Assembly: GCA_023394955.1 (NCBI GenBank)
Contig: JAEWZY010000051.1
Location: 1-45,520 of the forward strand
Length of the DNA stretch: 45,520 bases
Source: Bacillota bacterium
Lineage (GTDB): Bacteria > Bacillota > UBA4882 > UBA8346
Reading direction: 5' to 3'
The stretch's first letter is position 1. The number at the start of each line of letters is the position of its first letter. Positions 8,421 through 16,061 of this stretch are shown here, one piece after another. Both the position numbers and the translations under genes were made by a program. The notes beneath the pieces were generated by a model. It ran no database searches. It saw nothing but the letters and a program-made list of their open reading frames with translations, and was not told where the DNA came from.

Positions 8421-9308
8421 TTGAAAATCGCAACACTTGGGCCAAGAGGAACTTACTCCGAACAAGCGGCTTTATTGTTTGCCAGACGAATATCACCTTC
8501 CGCAACAGAAACTGATATTGAACTAATTTTTACTACCGTTAACAATTCTCTCCGTTTGATCCAAAATAACCAGGCCGACTATGGGGTAATTCCAGCTGAA
8601 AACATGATCGATGGGTTGATTGGCTCTACTTTTGATGCCTTAATCGAATTTCAGGATTTCGTTAAAGTCTGCGATGAAATAAGTTTAGGGATTAAACATA
8701 GTTTGGGTGCGGCGCCTGGCGTCAGGTGGGAGAATATTCAACTGATTTATTCGCATCCCTCAGCCCTTAACCAATGTCAAAATCGTATTGAAGAGTTATT
8801 CCCCCAAGCGGTTTTAATTCCATTAGTATCAACCGCCGAAGCTGCAGAGCGCGTTCTAAAGGACCAATCTCTGACCGCTGCGGCTATTTGCGGCCCGGCC
8901 TTAGTAGAAGCTCATGGTCTAGTTGCGTATCCGGGAGAAATTCAAGATTACTTTTTTAACGAAACACGGTTTTTGGCTTGTTCATTGACTGATTCGGCTC
9001 CTACCGGCAATGACCGGACTTTACTGGCAGTCCGCTATGGAGAAAACTATCCCGGCCAACTTTATCAAACTGCTAAGTATTTGGCCGACGCCCAAGTGGA
9101 TTTGACTTTCATTCAATCCCGGCCTTATAAAGTTAAACCTCAAGAATATGTCCTAATTTATGAGTTTAACGGTCACAAATCCCAACCCGAGATTCAAGCC
9201 GCTTTACGCAATATTGAACTCCAAGTTCGAAATACCGGCGGATGGAAGAAGGTTTTAGGCAGTTATCCTAAACGGGAGCGAGAAGAGACTAATGGAATTA
9301 TCAACTGA
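8421..9308 (+). CDS. pheA: Prephenate dehydratase
   Basis: PheA converts prephenate to phenylpyruvate in phenylalanine synthesis. The start GPRGTYSEQAA matches the family, and the catalytic NETRF motif (Thr about 182) is present. A C-terminal ACT domain (about 196-280, with QSRPYK in place of the usual ESRP) should bind phenylalanine for feedback control. TTG at 8421 is used; an AGAGGG binding site lies 10-15 bases upstream. The 295-aa protein has no chorismate mutase domain. Its 3' end overlaps the next gene by 17 bases. tyrA and aroF of the same pathway are encoded at 39415-41532. Confidence 0.94.
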   Translation: MKIATLGPRGTYSEQAALLFARRISPSATETDIELIFTTVNNSLRLIQNNQADYGVIPAENMIDGLIGSTFDALIEFQDFVKVCDEISLGIKHSLGAAPGVRWENIQLIYSHPSALNQCQNRIEELFPQAVLIPLVSTAEAAERVLKDQSLTAAAICGPALVEAHGLVAYPGEIQDYFFNETRFLACSLTDSAPTGNDRTLLAVRYGENYPGQLYQTAKYLADAQVDLTFIQSRPYKVKPQEYVLIYEFNGHKSQPEIQAALRNIELQVRNTGGWKKVLGSYPKREREETNGIIN

Positions 9309-10533
9309 GGTATTAGAGTTAATTGAAAAATTAGAATCGGAATTACAGTCGGAGTTTACTAAAATTTCACGGATTGCATTTTATAACCAACAGATTATGC
9401 TCAATGCCTTTCAAACTGAGAAAATAGGAACCCACCATTTTCAAACAACTAATGGTTACGGCTATCATGACTTAGGACGAGACGCTTTGGAAAATGTTTT
9501 TTCTAGGGTGTTTAAAGCTGAGTCTTCGTTGGTTAGACAACAATTGGTTTCCGGAACCCATGCTATTGCCTGCGCTATGTTGGGGAACCTGGTTCCAGAT
9601 GATGAACTAGTCATCGCTTCAGGCTGTCCTTATGAAACCCTTTTGGGCGTTTTGGGCATCCGGGCCGATTGTCGAAGAACGACTAGTATGACTGGGGGAT
9701 TTAAAGTTAGTATTGTTCCACTGACCCAAGATGGTTCCCTTGATCTTGAAAAAATCATTCAAGCGCTGACTCCTAAGACTAAAATGGTTTCCTTTCAAAG
9801 GTCTTGCGGTTATTCCCAGCGAGACTCTTTATCCATTGCTAAATTAAAAACGGTTTTCACGGCAGTTAAAAAAATCCGTCCGGAAACAATTATTTTTGTG
9901 GACAACTGCTATGGCGAATTTGTCGAAGAACGTGAACCATTAGAGGTTGGAGCCCACCTGATGGCAGGCTCTTTAATCAAGAATCCCGGTGGTTGTTTGG
10001 CGCCTTGCGGCGGCTATATAGCCGGTCGTTCGGATCTGGTAGAAAAAGCGGCCGAACGACTTTATGCTCCTAAAATCGGTTCAGCCATCGGCCCGTCATT
10101 GATCAACCTCCAACTGTTCTTCCAAGGTTTTTTCGAAGCGCCTCACCGGGTTAGCGAAATAATCAAAGGCGCGATATTGGCTGCCAGGTTATTTCAATTG
10201 GCTGGATACCGGGTTTCACCATTGCCGGCCGATCAGCGGACCGATATTATTCAAAAGATTTATTTTGAAAACTCATCCGAGTTAATCAGATTTTGTCAAA
10301 CAGTACAAAGGAATTCACCGGTTGAATCATATTTAACTCCTGAACCGGCGTCAATGCCCGGTTATCAACACCATGTAATAGCGGGAGGCGGCGTTTTCAC
10401 CTCCGGTTCTACCAGTGAATTCTCAGCAGACGCGCCTTTGATACCGCCTTTTATCGCTTTTTTACAAGGAGGGTTATCTTATACCCAGATCAAATTGTCG
10501 TTAGCAAGAATTTATCAAGAGATTTGTCTTTAA
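9292..10533 (+). CDS. PLP enzyme of the methionine gamma-lyase / aluminium-resistance family (YnbB-like)
   Basis: A fold-type I PLP enzyme of 413 aa. The presumed PLP-binding Lys is about residue 230 in GSLIKNPGG, and Asp about 204 in IFVDNCYGEF would bind the pyridine nitrogen. The opening helices and the HHFQ..TNGYGYHDLGRD stretch are typical of the family annotated 'cystathionine beta-lyase family protein involved in aluminium resistance'. The in vivo reaction is not established to my knowledge; sulfur amino acid cleavage is suggested by homology only. ATG at 9292 overlaps pheA, so the pair is translationally coupled. Relatives in other Bacillota often lie near miaA-hfq-lexA, as here. Confidence 0.88.
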   Translation: MELSTEVLELIEKLESELQSEFTKISRIAFYNQQIMLNAFQTEKIGTHHFQTTNGYGYHDLGRDALENVFSRVFKAESSLVRQQLVSGTHAIACAMLGNLVPDDELVIASGCPYETLLGVLGIRADCRRTTSMTGGFKVSIVPLTQDGSLDLEKIIQALTPKTKMVSFQRSCGYSQRDSLSIAKLKTVFTAVKKIRPETIIFVDNCYGEFVEEREPLEVGAHLMAGSLIKNPGGCLAPCGGYIAGRSDLVEKAAERLYAPKIGSAIGPSLINLQLFFQGFFEAPHRVSEIIKGAILAARLFQLAGYRVSPLPADQRTDIIQKIYFENSSELIRFCQTVQRNSPVESYLTPEPASMPGYQHHVIAGGGVFTSGSTSEFSADAPLIPPFIAFLQGGLSYTQIKLSLARIYQEICL

Positions 10534-10690
10534 CAAAAGTCAAGAGTTTATTTTTATATCATTAGCAGGAATAGAAAAAAATTAGGTGAAATTATTTAGT
10601 AGATTAAGTACAACATGATTTTTAGAGAGTTATCTTTTTATTTCAGTGAATTTTTATATACATTAAAGAAATAGATGATGGAGGATATCA

Positions 10691-11059
10691 ATGGGATTAG
10701 TTGAAATAGCAATAAAAATTGTTATTGCATTGGTATTAGGATTCTGGTTATACCGCGATTCAAGAGCTCGGGATTTTTCTTGGATGATTTGGACTTTTTC
10801 ACCCTTTATTATTGTTTTTTCGCCATTGCCGGCCTCAATCATCTTAGCCCTCGCTTTATCGGCTATTTATTTTATTTCAAGGCCTAAAGGAGTCCTTCTA
10901 ACTTGTCCCCATTGCCAAAAAAAAGTTCATGAAACTCTATTTGTTTGTCCTTTTTGTCAAAAAAACGCCAAACACGAATGCTTAAAATGTCATGAACCGG
11001 TTCCTTGGGAAGCCGAACAATGTCCCTATTGTAAATCCAGAAGTATAACTAAAGAATGA
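10691..11059 (+). CDS. Small membrane protein with double zinc ribbon, 122 aa
   Basis: ATG at 10691 follows GGAGGA. Residues about 5-25 and 30-60 are hydrophobic, predicting two or three membrane helices with a short RDSRARDF loop. The C-terminal half has a zinc ribbon pair: CPHC and CPFC, then CLKC and CPYC. The topology suggests a membrane anchor with a cytosolic zinc-binding tail. Such proteins are common in Bacillota and have no assigned role that I know. A HEAT-repeat gene follows after 31 bases and may be co-transcribed. Confidence 0.82.
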   Translation: MGLVEIAIKIVIALVLGFWLYRDSRARDFSWMIWTFSPFIIVFSPLPASIILALALSAIYFISRPKGVLLTCPHCQKKVHETLFVCPFCQKNAKHECLKCHEPVPWEAEQCPYCKSRSITKE

Positions 11060-11090
11060 ATCTAATAAATCCGCAAGGGGGCTGTTTTTG

Positions 11091-12014
11091 ATGGTCTTGC
11101 AATCAAAGCGGATTGATAATCTAATCGATTTTCTGGAACGAGTGGAGTCAACCGCTCTTAATTCTCACGATCAAAGTGGGGATAATAATAATTTAGTCGA
11201 AGCATTGCGCCAGGAAGTAATCGAAGTCCTAAAAATCGCTTTTGTTGAGGGAGATCGGACTATCAGACGGAGTGCTGTTTATGGTTTAAGTAAAATCGGT
11301 TTAGATAAATCCCTTCAATTTTTTATTGAGGCCTTAAATGATCCCGATGAACATGTTCGAGGATGGGCTGCTGAAGCATTAGGGCGTATCAAAGATCAAC
11401 GCGCCGTCAATCCATTGATTAAAGCTTTAGCCGACGAGAATCATTATGTTTGTTTTAATGTCTCGGCTGCATTAAAACGGTTTTCGCCTAATTTAATCAT
11501 AAATCAACTCTTAAGAGGCCTTGAGGATACGGATAATCTTATTAGACGAAGAGTGGCCAAACTATTAGGCGAATTAGGTGATTCACGGGTTAGTGACGCC
11601 TTGATCTCAACCTTAAAAGATGAAGACACCAATGTTAGGTATGAAGCAGCGGAGGCCCTCCGTAAATTAAGAAATCCTGTTTGTATTTTGCCATTGATTT
11701 CCGCCTTACATGACCCGAGCCCTGATGTGAGAACTGTCGCTATTATGGCTTTAAACAGTTTTGGTGACGAACGGGCGATCGAACCTCTGGTAGCGATGAT
11801 GATCGAACAAAAAGACCACCGTCATTTATGTATTGAAGCTCTAAAAAACATTTGCGGGACGGATAATTTGGAACCATTATTCGAACTGATTAGATCCTGT
11901 AAAAAAATGATCACTAATACATCGAACAATATTTTGGAGAAACTATATGAAAAGAAATACGATGATAATTCGGAAGGGAGTCAACCGTGGGCGTTACCAG
12001 TTAATCCGAAGTAA
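11091..12014 (+). CDS. HEAT-repeat (PBS-lyase type) protein, 307 aa
   Basis: The protein is built of about six to seven short alpha-helical repeats of the form 'D.nVR..AaeALG.l.d.rAv.PLi.AL', clear at residues about 60-250 (for example DPDEHVRGWAAEALGRIKD and DEDTNVRYEAAEALRKLRN). This gives a solenoid for protein-protein contacts. No catalytic motif is seen. I use ATG 11091, ten bases behind AAGGGGG; a TTG lies directly before it. The C-terminus is polar. The gene stops 29 bases before surE. Function unknown. Confidence 0.85.
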   Translation: MVLQSKRIDNLIDFLERVESTALNSHDQSGDNNNLVEALRQEVIEVLKIAFVEGDRTIRRSAVYGLSKIGLDKSLQFFIEALNDPDEHVRGWAAEALGRIKDQRAVNPLIKALADENHYVCFNVSAALKRFSPNLIINQLLRGLEDTDNLIRRRVAKLLGELGDSRVSDALISTLKDEDTNVRYEAAEALRKLRNPVCILPLISALHDPSPDVRTVAIMALNSFGDERAIEPLVAMMIEQKDHRHLCIEALKNICGTDNLEPLFELIRSCKKMITNTSNNILEKLYEKKYDDNSEGSQPWALPVNPK

Positions 12015-12043
12015 ATGCGCCCTCTTTAGTCATGGTCTCTAAA

Positions 12044-12802
12044 ATGCATATCTTACTCACCAACGACGACGGGTTTCATGCCGATGGGATACAAACATTA
12101 TACTCATTTTTAAAGGATAAAGCCCAAGTAAGCATGGTAGCTCCGGATCGGGAACGAAGCGCTACCGGCCACGCCATTACAATGCATCAGCCCCTACGAG
12201 TTACTAGTAAAAATGAACCTTTGCTTCATTGGATGGTGGACGGGACTCCCGCCGATTGCGTTAAATTGGCGGTTGAATACCTTTTACAAAAGGAACCGCC
12301 CGATTTAATAATTTCAGGAATTAACCGGGGACCTAATCTTGGAAACGATGTCTTGTATTCCGGTACAGTCTCGGCTGCGATTGAGGGTTTTTTTTGTCAG
12401 ATTCCTAGTGTGGCGATTTCCCTAGCTGGTTATGGGAAGATGGATTTTTCACCCGCCGCCGACTTTGTTGCCTCCCGAATCGAACAATTGCTTGTTTTAG
12501 CTAAGGATACGGTGTTAAACATCAATTTTCCACCTTCGCCAATCCAATATCAGGGAGTCAAATTTACAACTTTAGGGAAAAGAATATACCATAACGTTTT
12601 CGAAGCAAGGCAAGACCTTCGGGGGCAGACTTATTTTTGGCTTGGTGGCGATTTGGTGGAATTCGATCAACCGCCGGATTCTGATATCAAGGCGGTTGAT
12701 GAAGGATATATATCGGTTACACCTTTAAATCCGGATCTAACCGACTATCGGTATCTTAAAAACAATAAACTTTCATTAAACACTAACGAGAAAAAGGAAT
12801 AG
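12044..12802 (+). CDS. surE: 5'/3'-nucleotidase SurE
   Basis: SurE removes phosphate from nucleoside monophosphates. The metal site motif NDDG at the N-terminus (MHILLTNDDGF), RSATGHAIT and SGINRGPNLGNDVLYSGTVSAA are all present, and the 252-aa length is normal. I use the ATG at 12044 because SurE proteins begin MxILLTNDDG; ATG 12032 in the same frame adds four residues, and neither has a clear ribosome binding site. That suggests coupling to the HEAT-repeat gene upstream. Confidence 0.95.
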   Translation: MHILLTNDDGFHADGIQTLYSFLKDKAQVSMVAPDRERSATGHAITMHQPLRVTSKNEPLLHWMVDGTPADCVKLAVEYLLQKEPPDLIISGINRGPNLGNDVLYSGTVSAAIEGFFCQIPSVAISLAGYGKMDFSPAADFVASRIEQLLVLAKDTVLNINFPPSPIQYQGVKFTTLGKRIYHNVFEARQDLRGQTYFWLGGDLVEFDQPPDSDIKAVDEGYISVTPLNPDLTDYRYLKNNKLSLNTNEKKE

Positions 12803-12898
12803 TTAGATAGTTCGGTTGAACGCTAATTTAGCGTAATCTCAAATCAAACCGGAGCATCAATTATACTTATGAACTGGAATAATTTACAATGAAGTTAT

Positions 12899-12928
12899 TT
12901 GTATTTTTCGGTAATAAATATATATAAT
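12899..12928 (+). promoter_or_regulatory. Candidate promoter for the 129-aa gene
   Basis: TTGTAT (12899-12904), an 18-base gap and TATAAT (12923-12928). It would give a leader of about 75 bases. Upstream, 12803-12860 contains a small hairpin (ACGCTAA/TTAGCGT) but no T-run. Confidence 0.45.
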
Positions 12929-13010
12929 TAAGAGGAATTAATCTTCTTAAAGCGAACTTTTAATTAGACTTAATGTTCTTGAGGATAATATAATAAGGGA
13001 GGGATTTCCC

Positions 13011-13400
13011 ATGGTTCAGATCGCTACGGATGATCTCTTACGAGCCTTGAAAAGGTGCAAAGGGATTGCCAAGCAAGAGCTGTTAATCAAAGAGCCAGCC
13101 CAGTTCAATGAGGTCCGGAAAGCACACGCTGAAGCTAGACGTGAGATTTACACCAAACTGATTGATTTGGTAGAAACGTCTGATATCGAAAATGCGTGTG
13201 CTTTCGCTTTTAAGGAGTATCAATCCTTAGAGGTGTCAAACAATGATCCAGTCATCAGAGGCCGGACTCAAGCATTGGAGATGTTCTTTAATGTTTTGGG
13301 AATCGACCGCAATCAATTGAACGAGTATAAAATGAACCAAATTGATAGTTTTCAATTACTGAGTACAACGATCCAATCAACCGATTATTGTATGCAGTAA
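13011..13400 (+). CDS. Unrecognised 129-aa protein
   Basis: ATG at 13011 follows a very strong site, GGGAGGGA. The protein is soluble, mostly helical and slightly charged, with an opening TDDLLRALKRCKGIAKQEL and a middle HAEARREIYTKLIDLVE. There is no membrane segment, signal or catalytic motif. Its two cysteines in the body (about residues 17 and 64) are not arranged as a metal site. I do not recognise the family. It has its own candidate promoter and ends at the shared terminator with lexA, so it is a single-gene unit. Codon use looks like its neighbours, so it is probably a real expressed gene. Confidence 0.75.
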   Translation: MVQIATDDLLRALKRCKGIAKQELLIKEPAQFNEVRKAHAEARREIYTKLIDLVETSDIENACAFAFKEYQSLEVSNNDPVIRGRTQALEMFFNVLGIDRNQLNEYKMNQIDSFQLLSTTIQSTDYCMQ

Positions 13401-13401
13401 T

Positions 13402-13436
13402 TTTTTTAAAAAGCCACCTTTGCTCAGAGGTGGCTT
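13402..13436. terminator. Convergent terminator between the 129-aa gene and lexA
   Basis: AAGCCACCT (13411-13419) pairs with AGGTGGCTT (13428-13436) around an 8-base loop. On the minus strand it is followed by TTTTT, serving lexA; on the plus strand it is followed by AATTTATT, serving the 129-aa gene. The lexA stop codon lies at the edge of the stem. Confidence 0.85.
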
Positions 13437-14058
13437 AATTTATTCTGCGGATTAGACCGACAACCTTTCCCAAAATCTGAACGTTGGGGGAGAGAATGGG
13501 TCCATATTTTTCATTTTCCGGTTGGAGTCTGATATGAGTGGTTTCCTTATAAAATCTTTTTACAGTTGCTTCATCGCCAAGTAAAGCAACGACAATATCA
13601 CCGTTTTTAGCAATCGGCTCTTTATTCACAATAACCATGTCTCCATCAAAAATACCGGCGTTGATCATGCTATCGCCCCGGACTTTAAGCATATAAACCT
13701 CTTCCGATCTGGAAAAATCCTTTGGAAGGGGGAAATAGTCTTGGATATTCTGCTCGGCTAGGATCGGCGCTCCGGCAGTAACTGCTCCGACAATTGGCAC
13801 ATATTGAAGATTTTTAGTCCCATCAAAAAAATTCAATGGAGGATCATCTGTTAAAACCTCAATCGCCCTGGGTTTAGTGGGGTCACGTCTTAAATAACCC
13901 ATTTCCTCCAGTTTTTCCAAATGAGCATGCACCGATGAACTGGAACTTAAACCTACCGCTTCACCAATTTCACGGACGGAAGGAGGATATCCCTTTTTCT
14001 GGACTTCTTTTTTAATGTAATCCAAAATTTCTTGTTGTCTGGCAGTTAAATCTTCCAT
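13435..14058 (-). CDS. lexA: SOS repressor LexA
   Basis: LexA represses DNA-damage genes and cleaves itself when RecA filaments form. The N-terminal winged helix (PPSVREIGEAVGLSSSSSVHAHLEKLEEMGYL) is Gram-positive in type. The cleavage site is Ala95-Gly96 (AVTAGAP). The catalytic pair is Ser130 (RGDSM) and Lys167 (ATVKRF). At 207 aa the protein is full length. I start it at ATG 14058, behind GAGGTGG; a GTG nine bases upstream lies in that binding site. Its promoter at 14088-14116 is overlapped by an SOS box, so it should repress itself. The divergent neighbour is a LysM protein, as in Bacillus. Confidence 0.98.
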   Translation of the reverse strand: MEDLTARQQEILDYIKKEVQKKGYPPSVREIGEAVGLSSSSSVHAHLEKLEEMGYLRRDPTKPRAIEVLTDDPPLNFFDGTKNLQYVPIVGAVTAGAPILAEQNIQDYFPLPKDFSRSEEVYMLKVRGDSMINAGIFDGDMVIVNKEPIAKNGDIVVALLGDEATVKRFYKETTHIRLQPENEKYGPILSPNVQILGKVVGLIRRIN

Positions 14059-14087
14059 TGTAACCACCTCTATCCTAATTTTTTCTT

Positions 14088-14116
14088 ATTATAACACATC
14101 GTTTAAAAAAATACAA
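14088..14116 (-). promoter_or_regulatory. lexA promoter
   Basis: Minus strand: TTGTAT (14116-14111), 17 bases, TATAAT (14093-14088). SOS box 1 overlaps the -35 element. Confidence 0.8.
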
Positions 14117-14127
14117 ACGTCTGTTCG
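14114..14127. promoter_or_regulatory. SOS (LexA) box 1
   Basis: CAAACGTCTGTTCG, close to the Gram-positive consensus CGAAC-N4-GTTCG, lying over the lexA -35 element. Confidence 0.75.
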
Positions 14128-14134
14128 TTTTTTC

Positions 14135-14164
14135 TTGACAGTGAACATTTGTTCGTGTTATTAT
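14135..14164 (+). promoter_or_regulatory. Promoter of the LysM gene
   Basis: TTGACA (14135-14140), 18 bases, TATTAT (14159-14164). SOS box 2 fills the spacer. Confidence 0.8.
14142..14155. promoter_or_regulatory. SOS (LexA) box 2
   Basis: TGAACATTTGTTCG, one base from the perfect palindrome CGAACATTTGTTCG. It lies between -35 and -10 of the LysM gene promoter. Confidence 0.9.
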
Positions 14165-14177
14165 CTATATAGATAGA

Positions 14178-14191
14178 CGAACATTTGTTTG
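14178..14191. promoter_or_regulatory. SOS (LexA) box 3
   Basis: CGAACATTTGTTTG, just downstream of the -10 element and ahead of the ribosome binding site of the LysM gene. It has the same ATTT core as box 2. Confidence 0.88.
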
Positions 14192-14208
14192 GATAGGGAG
14201 TGAACGCA

Positions 14209-14514
14209 ATGATTTTTATTTATAAAGGTGTCAAATTCCGTTGGTCGTTAAGAAAATTTCTTGTCAATTGTTTAGTTAGTTCAATGATTTTATTGGTTTC
14301 AGCATTGTATTTAACTAACGCCGTTAAAGCTACTTCAGACGATAAGATAAGTATAATAACTGTCCGGCAGGGACAAACCCTATGGTCGATTGCGCGACAG
14401 ATTGCTCCGGAACGGGACCCGCGGGATGTAATTACGATGTTAAAACAAGCCAATCAACTGCGAAATTCCAGTTTGGCGACAGGTCAAACTTTAAAAATAG
14501 TAGAATTTGACTAA
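14209..14514 (+). CDS. yneA: LysM-domain membrane protein, YneA-like SOS cell-division inhibitor
   Basis: 101 aa. There is a short basic N-terminus, one membrane helix at about 22-42 (LVNCLVSSMILLVSALYLT), then an extracytoplasmic LysM domain at about 49-97 (ITVRQGQTLWSIARQI.. RDPRDVITMLKQANQL.. LATGQTLKI). This is the architecture of Bacillus YneA, which blocks septum formation during the SOS response, and the gene is likewise divergent from lexA. Two SOS boxes sit on its promoter. ATG 14209 is chosen because GGGAG (14196-14200) is eight bases upstream; the GTG at 14200 is part of that site. The function is inferred from architecture and place, since LysM sequences alone are not specific. 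A 52-aa ORF follows. Confidence 0.85.
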   Translation: MIFIYKGVKFRWSLRKFLVNCLVSSMILLVSALYLTNAVKATSDDKISIITVRQGQTLWSIARQIAPERDPRDVITMLKQANQLRNSSLATGQTLKIVEFD

Positions 14515-14534
14515 TTTTAAGGAGAGTGACAAAG

Positions 14535-14693
14535 ATGGATGGAACGCTAACTCAAAATTATCCAGTATCTAATAATGAATCCAACATTTCGGAAGAATAT
14601 CGACAAGCTGAATTAATGTATTTAAAGTCTTATGCTATTTGGTTGAACATGCGGGAAAAAGAAAGGTTATTTACAATAAAAAGGCCGGCTTAG
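14535..14693 (+). CDS. Small 52-aa protein in the SOS operon, unknown
   Basis: ATG at 14535 follows AAGGAGAG (14519-14526) at good spacing, 20 bases after the LysM gene, so it should share the SOS-controlled transcript. The product has a polar N-terminus (residues 1-20, rich in N, S and T) and one predicted amphipathic helix (EEYRQAELMYLKSYAIWL, continuing to about residue 45), then a basic end. There is no membrane segment. I do not recognise it. It does not resemble the DUF896 (YnzC) protein that sits in the Bacillus yneA operon. Its last codons and stop lie inside the inverted repeat at 14682-14705. Confidence 0.65.
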   Translation: MDGTLTQNYPVSNNESNISEEYRQAELMYLKSYAIWLNMREKERLFTIKRPA

Positions 14694-14705
14694 TTAAGCC
14701 GGCCT
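14682..14705. terminator. Perfect 11-bp inverted repeat ending the SOS operon
   Basis: AGGCCGGCTTA-GT-TAAGCCGGCCT, GC-rich, followed by AATATAATT on the plus strand and by TTTTTATTG on the minus strand. It contains the stop codon of the 52-aa ORF. The plus-strand T-run is weak. Confidence 0.6.
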
Positions 14706-14827
14706 AATATAATTACTATTGTTCTAGACAAATCTGTTTTCCGCCTCATAAAGTGTTTGAAAGAGGACAAACTAAGATATTGCAATTTACAATTGTTACC
14801 TTAAAGAAAGAAACATCTTTTTTATCA

Positions 14828-15295
14828 ATGAACCAAAAACACTTAATAGCCAAATTAAATTGGTTTTATAGTCTAGAACTTAATCAGGTGGATCTTTACA
14901 TGGCTCAAAGCAAAGCTTTTAAGGGCGCTTACGAAAGCATTGTCTTTGAACGCACCGCACATATTGAGCAGGATCATGTGGAAAATATCGGAGATATCAT
15001 CAAAGAACTAGGAGGAAGGCCCACCCGGTTTGGAAGTATTGTATCCCCGATACTCGGCAAGTTTGCCGGGAAGTTAGTTTCTTTATTTGGAATTGAATAT
15101 ACTCTAAAGGCAGATATTATGCTGGAGCGTAAAGCAATGCAAGATTATACCGATTTGATTAATGCCATCGGCGATGAATACGGTGAAGAACTAAGAAGAA
15201 TACTACAGCATAATTTGGTTGATGAAGATGTCCATACAGCATGGTTCTTAGAACGGCTGTATGATTATGATAATATTGATTTACGCGAATTATAA
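14828..15295 (+). CDS. Ferritin-like di-iron protein, 155 aa
   Basis: A four-helix bundle with spaced carboxylate/His motifs: ELNQVDLY in helix 1, ERTAHIEQDH in helix 2, MLERKAMQDY in helix 3 and DEDVHTAWFLE in helix 4. This E...ExxH pattern, repeated twice, is that of ferritin-like di-iron proteins, with some resemblance to the Coq7/rubrerythrin group. The likely role is oxidation or storage chemistry under oxidative stress, but the substrate is not evident. The start is uncertain: ATG 14828 matches the bundle start; an in-frame GTG at 14753 would add 25 residues, and neither has a strong binding site. It is followed by an Ohr peroxidase and another ferritin-like gene. Confidence 0.75.
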   Translation: MNQKHLIAKLNWFYSLELNQVDLYMAQSKAFKGAYESIVFERTAHIEQDHVENIGDIIKELGGRPTRFGSIVSPILGKFAGKLVSLFGIEYTLKADIMLERKAMQDYTDLINAIGDEYGEELRRILQHNLVDEDVHTAWFLERLYDYDNIDLREL

Positions 15296-15397
15296 TGAAT
15301 ATTTTTACAACATTTTGGGTCGTATAATATATATTATGTTAATCGAAGAACCTATTAGATAAAAGTATCATCCAGCTGAGGTATTCGCAATCTCCCA

Positions 15398-15556
15398 GTG
15401 GAACAGTTGGCCCACTCCTCCCAGATCCCGGCGAAAGAAAAAGTTTCTTTGCTCCCCGAACGTATTTTTTATGATCTGGTGCTGGAAATTTTAGCTTCGA
15501 AACACAAAATTAGACCGTTAACTATTGCTAAACCATTTAACATGGTATATAATTAA
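15398..15556 (+). pseudogene. Possible remnant of a coding region (52 codons)
   Basis: The 287-base gap between the ferritin-like gene and ohr contains one frame, GTG 15398 to TAA 15554, with coding-like composition (VEQLAHSSQIPAKEKVSLLP.. and ERIFYDLVLEILASKHKI..). There is no ribosome binding site and an in-frame stop lies just upstream. I do not recognise it. It may be the end of a decayed gene or a chance ORF. Confidence 0.3.
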
Positions 15557-15591
15557 CTAAATCAACTAAACTTATAAAGGAGATGAGCGCT

Positions 15592-16014
15592 ATGAAAATC
15601 CTATACAAAGCAAAAGCAGTTTCGGATGGCGGGCGTGAAGGGAAAGTAAGGGTTGAAAATACTCCGCTCCAGTTTCAAATGGCTACACCGTCCGAACTAG
15701 GCGGTTCCGGTAAATCCGGCGTCAATCCGGAACAATTATTCGCCGCGGGTTATGCGGCTTGTTTTGGAAGCGCCTTATCCCATGTGGCGCTTCGCCGGAA
15801 ACTCACTCTTAATTCAGCTTCGGTCACGGCCGAGGTAGGAATCGGTTCTAATAATCAAGGCGGTTTTCAATTGGCTGTATCCTTAACCGCTACTATTTCA
15901 GGAGTCGATCAGCCCACCGCTGAAGAGTTGGTCCAAGAGGCCCATCAGGTTTGCCCATACTCCAACGCCACTCGCGATAATATTGAAGTGGTGATATCCG
16001 CCAAAGTGGAGTAA
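15592..16014 (+). CDS. Organic hydroperoxide resistance protein, Ohr/OsmC family
   Basis: Ohr reduces organic and fatty-acid hydroperoxides with a pair of cysteines, using lipoyl or thiol reductants. Both active cysteines are visible: Cys about 57 in YAACFGSAL and Cys about 121 in HQVCPYSNATR. The GVNPEQLFAAGYAACF and CPYSNATRDNI motifs point to the Ohr subgroup rather than OsmC. Length 140 aa is normal. AAAGGAG at 15575-15581 is too close to ATG 15583, so ATG 15592 is preferred. No OhrR-type regulator gene is adjacent. It probably works with the flanking ferritin-like proteins in peroxide defence. Confidence 0.93.
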   Translation: MKILYKAKAVSDGGREGKVRVENTPLQFQMATPSELGGSGKSGVNPEQLFAAGYAACFGSALSHVALRRKLTLNSASVTAEVGIGSNNQGGFQLAVSLTATISGVDQPTAEELVQEAHQVCPYSNATRDNIEVVISAKVE

Positions 16015-16061
16015 GGAACGGAAAATCCAAATATCTGCGAACTAAAGGAGGAATTCACCCG

